Part shown: positions 1 to 7,103 of the stretch, one piece after another
Position numbering within the stretch: the first letter of the stretch is position 1
How the letters are laid out: every line of letters begins with the position of its first letter
DNA from: an uncultured Collinsella sp.
GTDB lineage: Bacteria > Actinomycetota > Coriobacteriia > Coriobacteriales > Coriobacteriaceae
Assembly (NCBI GenBank): GCA_900549185.1
Contig: URNM01000048.1
Location: forward strand, 1 to 13,149
Reading direction: 5' to 3'
Length of the DNA: 13,149 nucleotides
Program-made: the position numbers and the translations under genes
Notes under the pieces: generated by a model
Database searches by the model: none
What the model saw: the letters and a program-made list of their open reading frames with translations, nothing else
What the model was told of the DNA's origin: nothing

Positions 1-40
1 CTCAGTGTCTCGTGGGCTCGGAGATGTGTATAAGAGTCAG
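1..40. other. Nextera i7-side adapter at contig left end (not genomic)
   Basis: Positions 7-21 read GTCTCGTGGGCTCGG and 22-40 continue into the Tn5 mosaic end, together matching the Nextera Read 2 adapter. There is one mismatch, T instead of A at 37, close to the genome junction, so the true boundary lies between about 36 and 41. The six bases before it, CTCAGT at 1-6, sit where an i7 index would be and match the last six bases of the Nextera XT index N724 as I remember it. This stretch is library construct and should be trimmed. Any protein call running into it acquires artificial residues. Confidence 0.96.
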
Positions 41-1228
41 GTCCAGGTCCTCCTCGGTCACGTTCTTGTTAATGATGTCGCGCATGCGCTGGCTACCGGC
101 CTCGGGCGCGAACGTCAGGCCGCCCTTCTTTTCGCCAGCAACCGACTCGGCCATATCCACGCCAAACGAATCCAGGCGCTGCGACGGAATAGAAACGCGA
201 ATACCCGTATCCTCCAGGCGACGGTTGAGCCTGCCGAGCACGTCGCGAATGCAGGAGTGGTCGGTCGTGGAGAGCGAGGTCAGCGACACCTCGTCATAGC
301 CGGTCTTTTCCAGACCCTGAATTACCGACGAGACGATCTGGTCGGCCGAGCGCTCGCGCACCGGGCGATACGTCATACCGGCCTGGCAAAAACGACAGCC
401 GCGGGCGCAGCCGCGCAGGATCTCGATAGACAGGCGGTCGTGGACCAGCTGCGCATAGGGTACGCACGACTGCGACAACGGATTCGTGGCGCCGAAATCC
501 TCGACGACGCGCTTGTAGACCACCGTCGGCGCATCCTTGCCCTCACGCGGCACGGTGTAGCCATGCGGCGAGCAGGGCTCGTCGTGACGAACTTCATAGA
601 GCGACGGCACGTAGTTGCCGGCAATGGATGCAAGCTGCTCGACAATCTGCGCGCGCGGGACCCCTTCGTCACGCAGGCGGCGATGCAGCTGGCAGGTCTC
701 GAGCAGCGATTCCTCGCCCTCACCGATGAGGATGGCATCGAAGAAAGCCGCGTACGGCTCGGGGTTGTACACCGAGGGGCCGCCGGCGATGATAATGGGG
801 TCGTCCTCGGTGCGGTCAGCCGCTAACAGCGGAATACCAGCGAGGTCGAGTGCCTCGAGGAAGTTCGTTACCGCCATCTCGTGCGGCACATGCAGGCCGA
901 CGATATCAAACGAAGCAACCGGCGCTGCACCCTCGAGCGAGAGCAGCGGAATGCCTGCCTCGCGCATGGCGTCACCCATATCGGGCCACGGCACATAGCC
1001 GCGCTCGCAGGAGATGCCCTCGGCCTGGTTAAGGATGTTGTAGAGGATGGCGATGCCCTGGTTGGGCAGACCGACCTCGTACACATCCGGGTAGATCAGG
1101 CAGCAACGGTAGTCGGCATCGGCCTTGGAAAGCGTGCCCCACTCGTGATCGATATAGCGGCTCGGTTTCTCGACCTTGGCGAGCAGCGGCTCAATTAAAT
1201 GAAAACAGTCTTGGTATGCAACGCGCAA
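41..1228 (-). CDS. Radical SAM protein, TIGR03960-like (3' end missing)
   Basis: This is the N-terminal part, about 396 residues, of a radical SAM enzyme of unknown substrate. The cluster motif CxxxCxxC, seen as RGCARGCRFCQAG, lies at residues 274, 278 and 281 and would bind the [4Fe-4S] cluster that cleaves S-adenosylmethionine. The region before it carries the features of the B12-binding-like domain of this family, including VGLPNQGIAILYNILN, HEMAVTNFLEALDLAGIPLL, GGPSVYNPEPYAAFFDAILI and GEGEES. After the motif, FAPEAGSQRMRDIINKNVTEEDL is typical of these proteins. Family members are about 600 residues as I recall, so roughly a third is lost beyond the adapter junction. I chose the TTG start at 1228 because AGGGG lies 7 nt upstream, fused to the stop of the preceding gene. 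A longer reading from GTG at 1291 would overlap that gene. It is the seventh gene of the mre operon. In other bacteria the family often neighbours a DUF2344 protein and ribonuclease G, suggesting an RNA or ribosome role, but this is inference. Confidence 0.88.
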
Positions 1229-1235
1229 CGGAAAA

Positions 1236-1240
1236 CCCCT
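1236..1240 (-). promoter_or_regulatory. RBS deciding the TTG start of the radical SAM gene
   Basis: AGGGG on the minus strand sits 7 nt before the TTG at 1228 and shares its first bases with the TAG stop of the upstream DUF697-like gene (1241-1239). No ATG with comparable spacing exists nearby in this frame, so translation probably restarts here after termination. Confidence 0.7.
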
Positions 1241-2168
1241 AAGCTGCGAGATCGGATGCGTCCTGGTAGGACGCCATAGGACGGGTAGCACCCGCGACCG
1301 TGGTCACCAGATCGCGAACGCGGGAGAACGTGGCAGTGACCACCTCGTTGGCACGGCTGTAGTCAACATCGCGCTCGTAGAGCGAAACGAGCGCACGGCC
1401 CATGCCATAGGTACCCGCGGCGGCAGTGAGCGCCTTGACGGCAAACCCAATATGCGGCGTCTGCTTGACGAGCGCGCGGGTGACCGCGCGGATCACAAGA
1501 CCGCCGGCAAGCACGCCCGCGACCTCGTAGCCACGCTCTGGCTTAATGCCGCGTCCAAAGACGGCAGCGAGCTCAAAGAGCATGCCCACCTGCGCCAGCG
1601 CCATAACGGGATAATCGGCGCCCGGCAAAAACACCAGCGCACCGGTCGCCATATTGGTGAGCGCGCACGAGGTGATGATACGATTGGCCGCCGCGATGCG
1701 CATGAAGGCAAAGTTCGCCGCAAAAGCCGTTTCCTTGTCGGTGCGATCGAGAATCCAGCGGGCAAGCGTCTCGAGCAGATACGTCTTATCGGTTGCCGCT
1801 ACCACGCCTAGCATGGGCGTGGACTCCTCGATAAACGGCACCTCCACAGCAGACTCGGCAAGCACGCACACGGGTGCGCCGGCGATCACGAGCTCCTGCA
1901 CGGCACTCTCCAAGCGGTCGGAACCACACGAGAGCACCAGTACCACATCGGTATCGGTCTTTGGAGCAATTCGCTCCTCCCCCAGACGCTCGACGCGCAC
2001 AATGCCCGAGGTCGTCTGCGGCACAAAGGCGTCACGCACCGTCTCGGCCAGAGAGCGCGAGGCGGACGAATCCAGATAGACCGAGACGCGCACCGGCGTA
2101 TCGGAATCTTTCTTAACGGACGCGCCCATCTTAAAAGCGCGGGTCAGCTTATCTACGGGAATTTTCAT
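1239..2168 (-). CDS. DUF697-like membrane-associated protein of unknown function
   Basis: This protein has 309 residues and no proven function. Residues about 26-140 look like an alternating beta/alpha (Rossmann- or GTPase-like) domain with hydrophobic strands at VRVSVYL, TDVVLVLSCG and APVCVLAES. It has no P-loop GxxxxGK[ST] and no clear NKxD, so it may be a degenerate nucleotide-binding fold. Residues about 145-265 resemble DUF697 (YcjF-type), with small-residue-rich hydrophobic helices such as ANRIITSCALTNMATGALVF, followed by PGADYPVMALAQVGMLFELA and GVLAGGLVIRAVTRALV. In known families this domain is often fused to or paired with a GTPase. The ATG start at 2168 has GGAGGGG 6 nt upstream and lies 18 nt after the rodA stop. 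Its TAG stop overlaps the RBS of the radical SAM gene. Position in the mre operon suggests co-expression with the elongasome, but a direct wall role is inference. The DUF697 assignment is from pattern recognition only. Confidence 0.8.
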   Translation of the reverse strand: MKIPVDKLTRAFKMGASVKKDSDTPVRVSVYLDSSASRSLAETVRDAFVPQTTSGIVRVERLGEERIAPKTDTDVVLVLSCGSDRLESAVQELVIAGAPVCVLAESAVEVPFIEESTPMLGVVAATDKTYLLETLARWILDRTDKETAFAANFAFMRIAAANRIITSCALTNMATGALVFLPGADYPVMALAQVGMLFELAAVFGRGIKPERGYEVAGVLAGGLVIRAVTRALVKQTPHIGFAVKALTAAAGTYGMGRALVSLYERDVDYSRANEVVTATFSRVRDLVTTVAGATRPMASYQDASDLAA

Positions 2169-2186
2169 AGCAAACCCCTCCAGCGG

Positions 2187-3413
2187 TTACGCGGCGCCCG
2201 AACGATGCCGCCATATGGATTGTACGATGCCCACCGTCAGCAGCTGGATCATCATCGAAGACGAACCGAAGCTAATAAACGGTAACGGAATACCGGTAAT
2301 CGGCATCATGCCGATGCACATGCCGATGTTTTCGAAGGTCTGGAACGCCCACATGCCAACGATGCCCACACACGAAAGACGCAAAAACAGCGACTCGCAC
2401 TTAAAGGCGACGCGAATCGTCGAAAAGATCAGCAGCACGTAGAGGCACAGGAGCAAAAAGGAACCGCAAAAACCAAAGGTCTCGGACAGGAAGGCGAAGA
2501 CGAAGTCGGTGTGGAACTCAGGCAGAAAGCCGCCGGCCGACTGCGTCGCATGGCCCAAACCCTTACCAAAGAAGCCGCCCGAGCCAACGGCGATAAGCGA
2601 CTGCTGCAGGTTGTAGGCATCGTCCGAATCGGCATTATCGGGGTCGATAAAGACCGTCAGACGGTTCATCTGATACTGCTTGATGAGCACATCGTGGCCG
2701 AGCAACGAATCAAAGACCGAATCGAGCGCCAGGACAAGGGCCACCAGGCCCACGAGCAGGGCCAGGGTCGACAGCACCCATTCGCGGCGTGCACCGCTCA
2801 TACAAATGACGATGGCGCCCGAAACCAGCACGACCAGGCCCGAGCCCAGGTCGCCCATGGCAACGACAGCCAAAAACGGAATGGACAGCATGCCGCAGAG
2901 CTTGACGTAGTCACGAACGGTATCGATGCGACCGTTATACTGCGAGCCAAGCGTAGCAATAAAGAAGATGGTGATGAGCTTGGCAAGCTCAACCGGCTGG
3001 AATGTCAAGCCGATACCGGGAATCTTGATCCAGCCCGTCATGCCCAGACCGCCCGTATAGGACAGACCCGGAATCTTGGGCGAGAAGATCACGATCAGGT
3101 CGATGACGAGCAACGCCGTCGAGAAATTGGAAATACCGCGCAGATCGGTACGCCAGACCAGCACCGCCAGCACCGCTCCGATGCCAATTCCCAGTAGATG
3201 GCGTGAGAACGAAGCATCGGCCTTAAACTGCGAAGCCGACCAGATAATGATGGCACCGTAGGCGACGAGCGCCACAGTAGCCACGAGCACACCGATATGC
3301 ACCTTTTGGCGAAACGTGCCGCGCGAGGCCGAAAGTTGCTTGTTGACGCGGTCCAGGCTGCTGCGAGAGCCGGTCTTGGTTGAACGGAACAGATCCGCCG
3401 GAGAAAAATCCAT
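2187..3413 (-). CDS. rodA: RodA, SEDS peptidoglycan glycosyltransferase
   Basis: RodA polymerises lipid II into glycan strands for side-wall growth in partnership with PBP2. The 408-residue protein has a cytosolic N-terminal extension of about 38 residues and then about ten hydrophobic segments from residue 39 onward. SEDS signatures are clear: FQPVELAK at 138-145, the conserved RLTVFIDPDN with Asp257 in the large external loop (the region of the essential Asp in characterised RodA proteins), GSGGFFGKGLG at 277-287, LPEFHTDFVFAFLSE at 297-311 and PITGIPLPFISFGSSSMM at 371-388. The last motif and the pairing with PBP2 favour RodA over FtsW. The ATG start at 3413 has a perfect AGGAGG 5 nt upstream, built on the PBP2 stop codon (TAGGAGG), so the two genes are probably translationally coupled. 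This fits the need for a fixed RodA:PBP2 ratio. Length is normal for the family and nothing is missing. Confidence 0.96.
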   Translation of the reverse strand: MDFSPADLFRSTKTGSRSSLDRVNKQLSASRGTFRQKVHIGVLVATVALVAYGAIIIWSASQFKADASFSRHLLGIGIGAVLAVLVWRTDLRGISNFSTALLVIDLIVIFSPKIPGLSYTGGLGMTGWIKIPGIGLTFQPVELAKLITIFFIATLGSQYNGRIDTVRDYVKLCGMLSIPFLAVVAMGDLGSGLVVLVSGAIVICMSGARREWVLSTLALLVGLVALVLALDSVFDSLLGHDVLIKQYQMNRLTVFIDPDNADSDDAYNLQQSLIAVGSGGFFGKGLGHATQSAGGFLPEFHTDFVFAFLSETFGFCGSFLLLCLYVLLIFSTIRVAFKCESLFLRLSCVGIVGMWAFQTFENIGMCIGMMPITGIPLPFISFGSSSMMIQLLTVGIVQSIWRHRSGAA

Positions 3414-3422
3414 CGCAACCTC

Positions 3423-5492
3423 CTATCGAACCGAAGAATCGCCCGAGGCCGAAGAGGTATCGGGCTCGCCATAAATCACGCCGAGCACGTCGCGCACGAC
3501 ATGCATCGCGGTATCTGAGCCGCCGCCGCCCTGCTCCAGGACAGTAGCGATGACATACTTGGGGTCATCGGCCGGTGCATAGGCGCAGAACCACGCGTAT
3601 TCGTCCTCGCCGCTTTTCTCGCCCGTGCCCGACTTGCCGTATACCTGCGGCGTCAGGGTGCCAAAGTGCGCCGCCAGGGACGTCGATGCCGTGTAAATCA
3701 CGTCGTGCATGCCGTTGCGAACAAGAGCCAAATCCGAATCGCTGTTGATCTTGGCCACCAAGCGCTTCTTCTTGCCCTTGCCGTTGTACTTATAGGCATC
3801 GCCGTCGCCATCGCGCGACACGGCAGACAAAAACACGTGAGGCACGTACTGTTTGCCGCCGTTGGCAAGACCCATATAGGCACACGCCATCTGCAGGGGC
3901 GTCACCAGAATGTCACCCTGACCGATGGCAATGTTGGTCATATCGCCGGCATTCCACTTGCGGTCCTCGGCAGAGGCGTCGGTGAAGTACGACTCTTTCC
4001 ACTCGGCATCGGGAATACGGCCCGCGCCCTCACTCGGCAGATCGATACCGCAGGTCTTGCCTAGACCCCAGCGACGAAAGACCTCCTGCAGGCCCTCGGG
4101 ATGTTGCTCGTCATAAAAGAACGCCTTGCCCATGTCGTAGAAGACGGGGTCGCACGAGTTGGCGATACCCGACTGCAGCGTCATGGTGCCGTGGCCGGAA
4201 TGCAGCCAGCAGTACTTGCCCCACGACTTGCCCAAACCCGTCCAATAACCCGTGCAGTTGGTCGTCTGCCCCGACGTGTAGGTTCCAAACTCAAGACCGG
4301 CCAGTGCCGAGAGCGGCTTGATGGTCGAGGCCGACATGTACTGTCCGCTAATGGCGCGGTTGAGCAGCGGGTGCGAACCCTTGTCATCATTGAGCTCGGT
4401 CCACACGTCATTTGAGACGCCGCCGATAAAGACGGACGGATCGAACTTGGGCTCGCTCGCCATGCCCAGGATCTCGCCATTGTTGGGATCGAGACACACC
4501 ACAGCGCCGTTGCCGGCATTGCTGTAGCCAGTGGTCTTGGCAAGCTCGATAGCGCTCGCCAGCGCCGTCTCGCAGGCCTGCTGGATCTTTAGGTCGAGCG
4601 TGAGCTTAATGTCAGAGCCGGCCTTCGCGGGCACGGCGCCGGCCTGACCGGTCACGTTGCCCGAGGCATCGACCTTGACGGTCTGCTCGCCACGAATACC
4701 CTGCAGCAGGTTTTCGTAGTAGCTCTCAACGCCCGCCTGCCCCACGATATCGCCCGACTGGTACGTAATCTTGCCTGCAGAAGCATCATCGTCGCCAGAA
4801 GTTTTCTTATTCTGGGCCTCGAGCTGCTCGGAGGTAATGGTGCCGGTATAGCCCAAGATATGGCATGCCGTCTCGCCGTATGGATACTGGCGCTCGGTAC
4901 GCTCGGCAATCTTGACGCCCGGGAACTCGCCGGCATGCTCCTGAATATAGGCAACCGTGGAGCGACGGACGTCCGTCGCGATGGTATGCAGGCTCTGAGC
5001 GCCCTCTGTATTGTCCTGAATATTGCGAAGGACCGCCACATAAGGCATTCCAAGCACGTTGGCAAGATGGCGAACCAGAACCTCATCCTCGGCAAGGTCG
5101 CGGTAGGCCACGACAGCAAGTGAGGGACGGTTCTGGACAAGTGCCACGCCATTGCGGTCGAGGATGCGACCGCGCACAGCGGGTGTGGTAACGGTGCGAG
5201 TCTGATTACTATTGGCCTGCTTCTCGTAATAGTCCGACGAGACCATCTGCATGCCCCACAGCTTGACGGCAAGTGCCGCAAACATCGCGCCCACACCCGT
5301 GGTGAGGATGGAAAAGCGGCCCTTAAAGGCGGTCGCCGCGGTATTGCCTTCGCCCTCGGTGGCGCGCGGGGCCGTTCCATGCTGTGTATCGTAGGTAAAA
5401 CGGGAATCGCCACGACGCATGATGACCAGCGCGACCACGATGGCCACAACCAGCACGATACCGGCGATAATAACCGTCATCTGGGAAGACAT
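3423..5492 (-). CDS. mrdA: Penicillin-binding protein 2, class B transpeptidase
   Basis: This is the cross-linking enzyme of the elongasome, 689 residues, acting outside the membrane on strands made by RodA. The catalytic triad of motifs is complete: SxxK at Ser389-Thr-Ile-Lys392, the second motif as Ser446-Cys-Asp448 (SxD, usual for PBP2), and KSGT at 620-623. The pedestal region includes TTPAVRGRILDRNGVALVQNRPS at about 102-124 and ERQYPYGETACHILGYTG at about 200-217, both typical of class B PBPs. The unusual part is the N-terminus. Besides the expected membrane anchor at about 60-82, there is a second strongly hydrophobic segment at about 6-26 followed by RRGDSR and a polar linker. The protein may therefore cross the membrane twice. 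The ATG start at 5492 is supported by AGGGGAGG 7 nt upstream, which overlaps the mreD TAG stop. It sits between mreD and rodA in the classic mre/mrd order. Confidence 0.96.
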   Translation of the reverse strand: MSSQMTVIIAGIVLVVAIVVALVIMRRGDSRFTYDTQHGTAPRATEGEGNTAATAFKGRFSILTTGVGAMFAALAVKLWGMQMVSSDYYEKQANSNQTRTVTTPAVRGRILDRNGVALVQNRPSLAVVAYRDLAEDEVLVRHLANVLGMPYVAVLRNIQDNTEGAQSLHTIATDVRRSTVAYIQEHAGEFPGVKIAERTERQYPYGETACHILGYTGTITSEQLEAQNKKTSGDDDASAGKITYQSGDIVGQAGVESYYENLLQGIRGEQTVKVDASGNVTGQAGAVPAKAGSDIKLTLDLKIQQACETALASAIELAKTTGYSNAGNGAVVCLDPNNGEILGMASEPKFDPSVFIGGVSNDVWTELNDDKGSHPLLNRAISGQYMSASTIKPLSALAGLEFGTYTSGQTTNCTGYWTGLGKSWGKYCWLHSGHGTMTLQSGIANSCDPVFYDMGKAFFYDEQHPEGLQEVFRRWGLGKTCGIDLPSEGAGRIPDAEWKESYFTDASAEDRKWNAGDMTNIAIGQGDILVTPLQMACAYMGLANGGKQYVPHVFLSAVSRDGDGDAYKYNGKGKKKRLVAKINSDSDLALVRNGMHDVIYTASTSLAAHFGTLTPQVYGKSGTGEKSGEDEYAWFCAYAPADDPKYVIATVLEQGGGGSDTAMHVVRDVLGVIYGEPDTSSASGDSSVR

Positions 5493-5505
5493 CTACGGGC
5501 CTCCC

Positions 5506-6072
5506 CTATTTGAGCTTGCGGGTCTTGGGCTTAAAGCGCATACCCGTCTGGTGTCCGCCACGTGCGGAGAATCCATAGCCGGACTGCGGCACGACGCCGG
5601 ACATCAAAAACGGAATGGCAACCAGACCCGTCAGGATCGAGGACGGCAGCGCATGGCCGAAGATCGCCACAACAAAGCTCGTCTCCAAACCCATAAACAG
5701 CAAGATGATGCTGTAGATCACATTAATGACGAGCGCAAAGGCGCCCACGGTGACGCCGCGCGCACTCGGGGTACCGCTCGTCTGACCGACGGCGCTGTGC
5801 ACCAGGGCAAAAGAACCCACGGTCAGCAGGAGCGACATAACGCCCACCGGCACGGCAGCGGACAGGTCATAGAACAACCCGCTGCAAAAACCGCACACAA
5901 CGGCACGGGTCGGGTCGCCCGAGAACACGCTTAGGCACACCAAGATAATCATGAAGTTGACGCGACCGCCCGCAATGGAGATCTGCGGTGCCAGGCCTGC
6001 CTGCAGCAGCACGCACACAATGGCGGCGATCACAAACGTGCGGGAGCTCATCCCCTGCTCGTGTAGATCCAT
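5506..6072 (-). CDS. mreD: MreD, rod shape-determining membrane protein
   Basis: This small polytopic protein connects MreC and the wall synthases in the elongasome. It has about five to six hydrophobic segments, for example FVIAAIVCVLLQAGLA, VNFMIILVCLSVFSG, VPVGVMSLLLTVGSFALV and VGAFALVINVIYSIILLFMG, and ends in a basic tail, RFKPKTRKLK. The motif around GDPTRAVVCGFCSGLFYDL is characteristic of MreD (GxxxGLxxDL). I placed the start at the ATG at 6072, giving 188 residues, because AGGGGG lies 7 nt upstream of it. The ATG at 6078 is in frame but only about 1 nt from that SD. Sequence conservation in MreD is low, so the identification rests on topology, the DPxRA/GLxxDL region and the mreC-mreD-mrdA gene order. 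It follows mreC by 11 nt and precedes mrdA by 13 nt. Confidence 0.93.
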   Translation of the reverse strand: MDLHEQGMSSRTFVIAAIVCVLLQAGLAPQISIAGGRVNFMIILVCLSVFSGDPTRAVVCGFCSGLFYDLSAAVPVGVMSLLLTVGSFALVHSAVGQTSGTPSARGVTVGAFALVINVIYSIILLFMGLETSFVVAIFGHALPSSILTGLVAIPFLMSGVVPQSGYGFSARGGHQTGMRFKPKTRKLK

Positions 6073-6079
6073 GGACATG

Positions 6080-6085
6080 CCCCCT
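6080..6085 (-). promoter_or_regulatory. RBS deciding the mreD start
   Basis: AGGGGG on the minus strand begins within the mreC TAG stop (6086-6084). It is 7 nt from the ATG at 6072 but almost touches the ATG at 6078, so the inner ATG is the more likely start. Confidence 0.6.
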
Positions 6086-7082
6086 ATTCGTTCGAGCCAG
6101 AATCGGTCGTCTCGGACGTGTCGGAACTGTCATCCGAGCCCTCGTCCTTCGTCTTGGTTGCAGCATCGCGCGACGTTCCCTGCGGCGTGCTGTTGGCCGT
6201 GCTCACGTCCTCATCCGAGGCCGACTGTTCGTCGGTCAGCGAGGTAATGACCAGCACTTCCTCGTTGTTCTCGGCCGTGGTCTGAGCGCGCACCACAATG
6301 GTGTAGTACACGTCGTTTGCCGATTTCTCAACCGACGAGACGGTGCCAAGCGGTAGACCCTTGGGGAACACACCGCCAATGCCCGAGGTCACGATGATGT
6401 CGCCAACCTTAACGTCGGAGTCGACGCTCACATACTCAAGACGCAGCGTGCCGTCAGCCTGACCCTGCAGCATGCCTTGGGCGCGCGTGTCCTGCACCAT
6501 AGCGGACACGCCCGAGTTCTCGTCACCGATCAGGCGCACGGTGGAGGTCTTGGCCGATACCTCGATAATCTGGCCGATAACACCGGCAGAACTCGTCACG
6601 GGCATGTTGATGGTAAGGCCGTCGGCAGAGCCCTTGTCGATGGTAACGGTCGAAGTCCAGGCATCGCCGGAGGCACCGACAATACGAGCAGCGGTCGATT
6701 TGAGGTTATAGGTCGACTGCAGGCCGACCAGCCCTTCCAGACGCTCAGCAGTCTTTTGAGCCTCGGAGAGCTCGGCAACCTTAGAGGTCAGCTCCTCATT
6801 TTGCTTCTTGAGCTCGTCGAGCGTGTCCTGCGACGCCGTAAGGTTAGAGAACACGTTGCCAATCGCATTGAAGGGAGCCGCCACAGCCGAGCCCACAAAG
6901 CGCACCGGAGAGGTAATCGTCGTTACGCCCGAACGCACGGCATAAATCGGCCCTGCCTCGCCCTCGCGGATGTAAAACGTGAGCAGCAACACCGAAATCA
7001 GGCTGAAAACAATCAACGGGCGCATACCCGTTGATTGTCGCTTGGTATTCAGATTTGTGGAGAAACCCGAAGATCGTGCCAA
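6084..7082 (-). CDS. mreC: MreC, rod shape-determining protein
   Basis: MreC is the bitopic scaffold of the elongasome that contacts MreB inside the cell and PBP2 outside. The 332 residues show a short basic cytosolic N-terminus, one membrane segment at about 20-38 (RPLIVFSLISVLLLTFYI), a coiled coil at about 84-117, and the two-domain beta-barrel region, which includes VIGQIIEVSAKTSTVRLIGD at about 168-187, GVSAMVQD and GDIIVTSGIGGVFPKGLPLG at about 227-246. These are standard MreC motifs. After about residue 283 comes an unusual 50-residue extracellular tail made almost only of Asp, Glu, Ser, Thr and a few other polar residues. The start codon is TTG at 7082, supported by AGGTGG 7 nt upstream. 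An inner ATG (residue 20) would remove the cytosolic tail and has no good SD. It lies 21 nt after mreB. Confidence 0.95.
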   Translation of the reverse strand: MARSSGFSTNLNTKRQSTGMRPLIVFSLISVLLLTFYIREGEAGPIYAVRSGVTTITSPVRFVGSAVAAPFNAIGNVFSNLTASQDTLDELKKQNEELTSKVAELSEAQKTAERLEGLVGLQSTYNLKSTAARIVGASGDAWTSTVTIDKGSADGLTINMPVTSSAGVIGQIIEVSAKTSTVRLIGDENSGVSAMVQDTRAQGMLQGQADGTLRLEYVSVDSDVKVGDIIVTSGIGGVFPKGLPLGTVSSVEKSANDVYYTIVVRAQTTAENNEEVLVITSLTDEQSASDEDVSTANSTPQGTSRDAATKTKDEGSDDSSDTSETTDSGSNE

Positions 7083-7089
7083 ATGGAAT

Positions 7090-7095
7090 CCACCT
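7090..7095 (-). promoter_or_regulatory. RBS deciding the TTG start of mreC
   Basis: AGGTGG, in the context AAAAGGTGG on the minus strand, lies 7 nt upstream of the TTG at 7082 and just after the mreB stop. It supports TTG over the internal ATG at residue 20. Confidence 0.6.
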
Positions 7096-7103
7096 TTTGG
7101 AAA

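Noticed and set aside
31..40. Natural Tn5/IS50 end at the contig borders
   Set aside because: The 19-base mosaic end is followed by Nextera primer and index sequence, so it derives from library tagmentation, not from a genomic transposon.
620..623. KSGT (protein residues 620-623) instead of KTG in PBP2, at first taken for an altered active site
   Set aside because: KSGT is a normal variant in PBP2 proteins, including that of E. coli, so no loss of function is implied. The numbers given are residue positions in PBP2, not bases.
5..826. A 273-residue plus-strand frame starting MSRGLGDVYKSQ
   Set aside because: Its first residues are adapter translation and the rest is antisense to the radical SAM gene.
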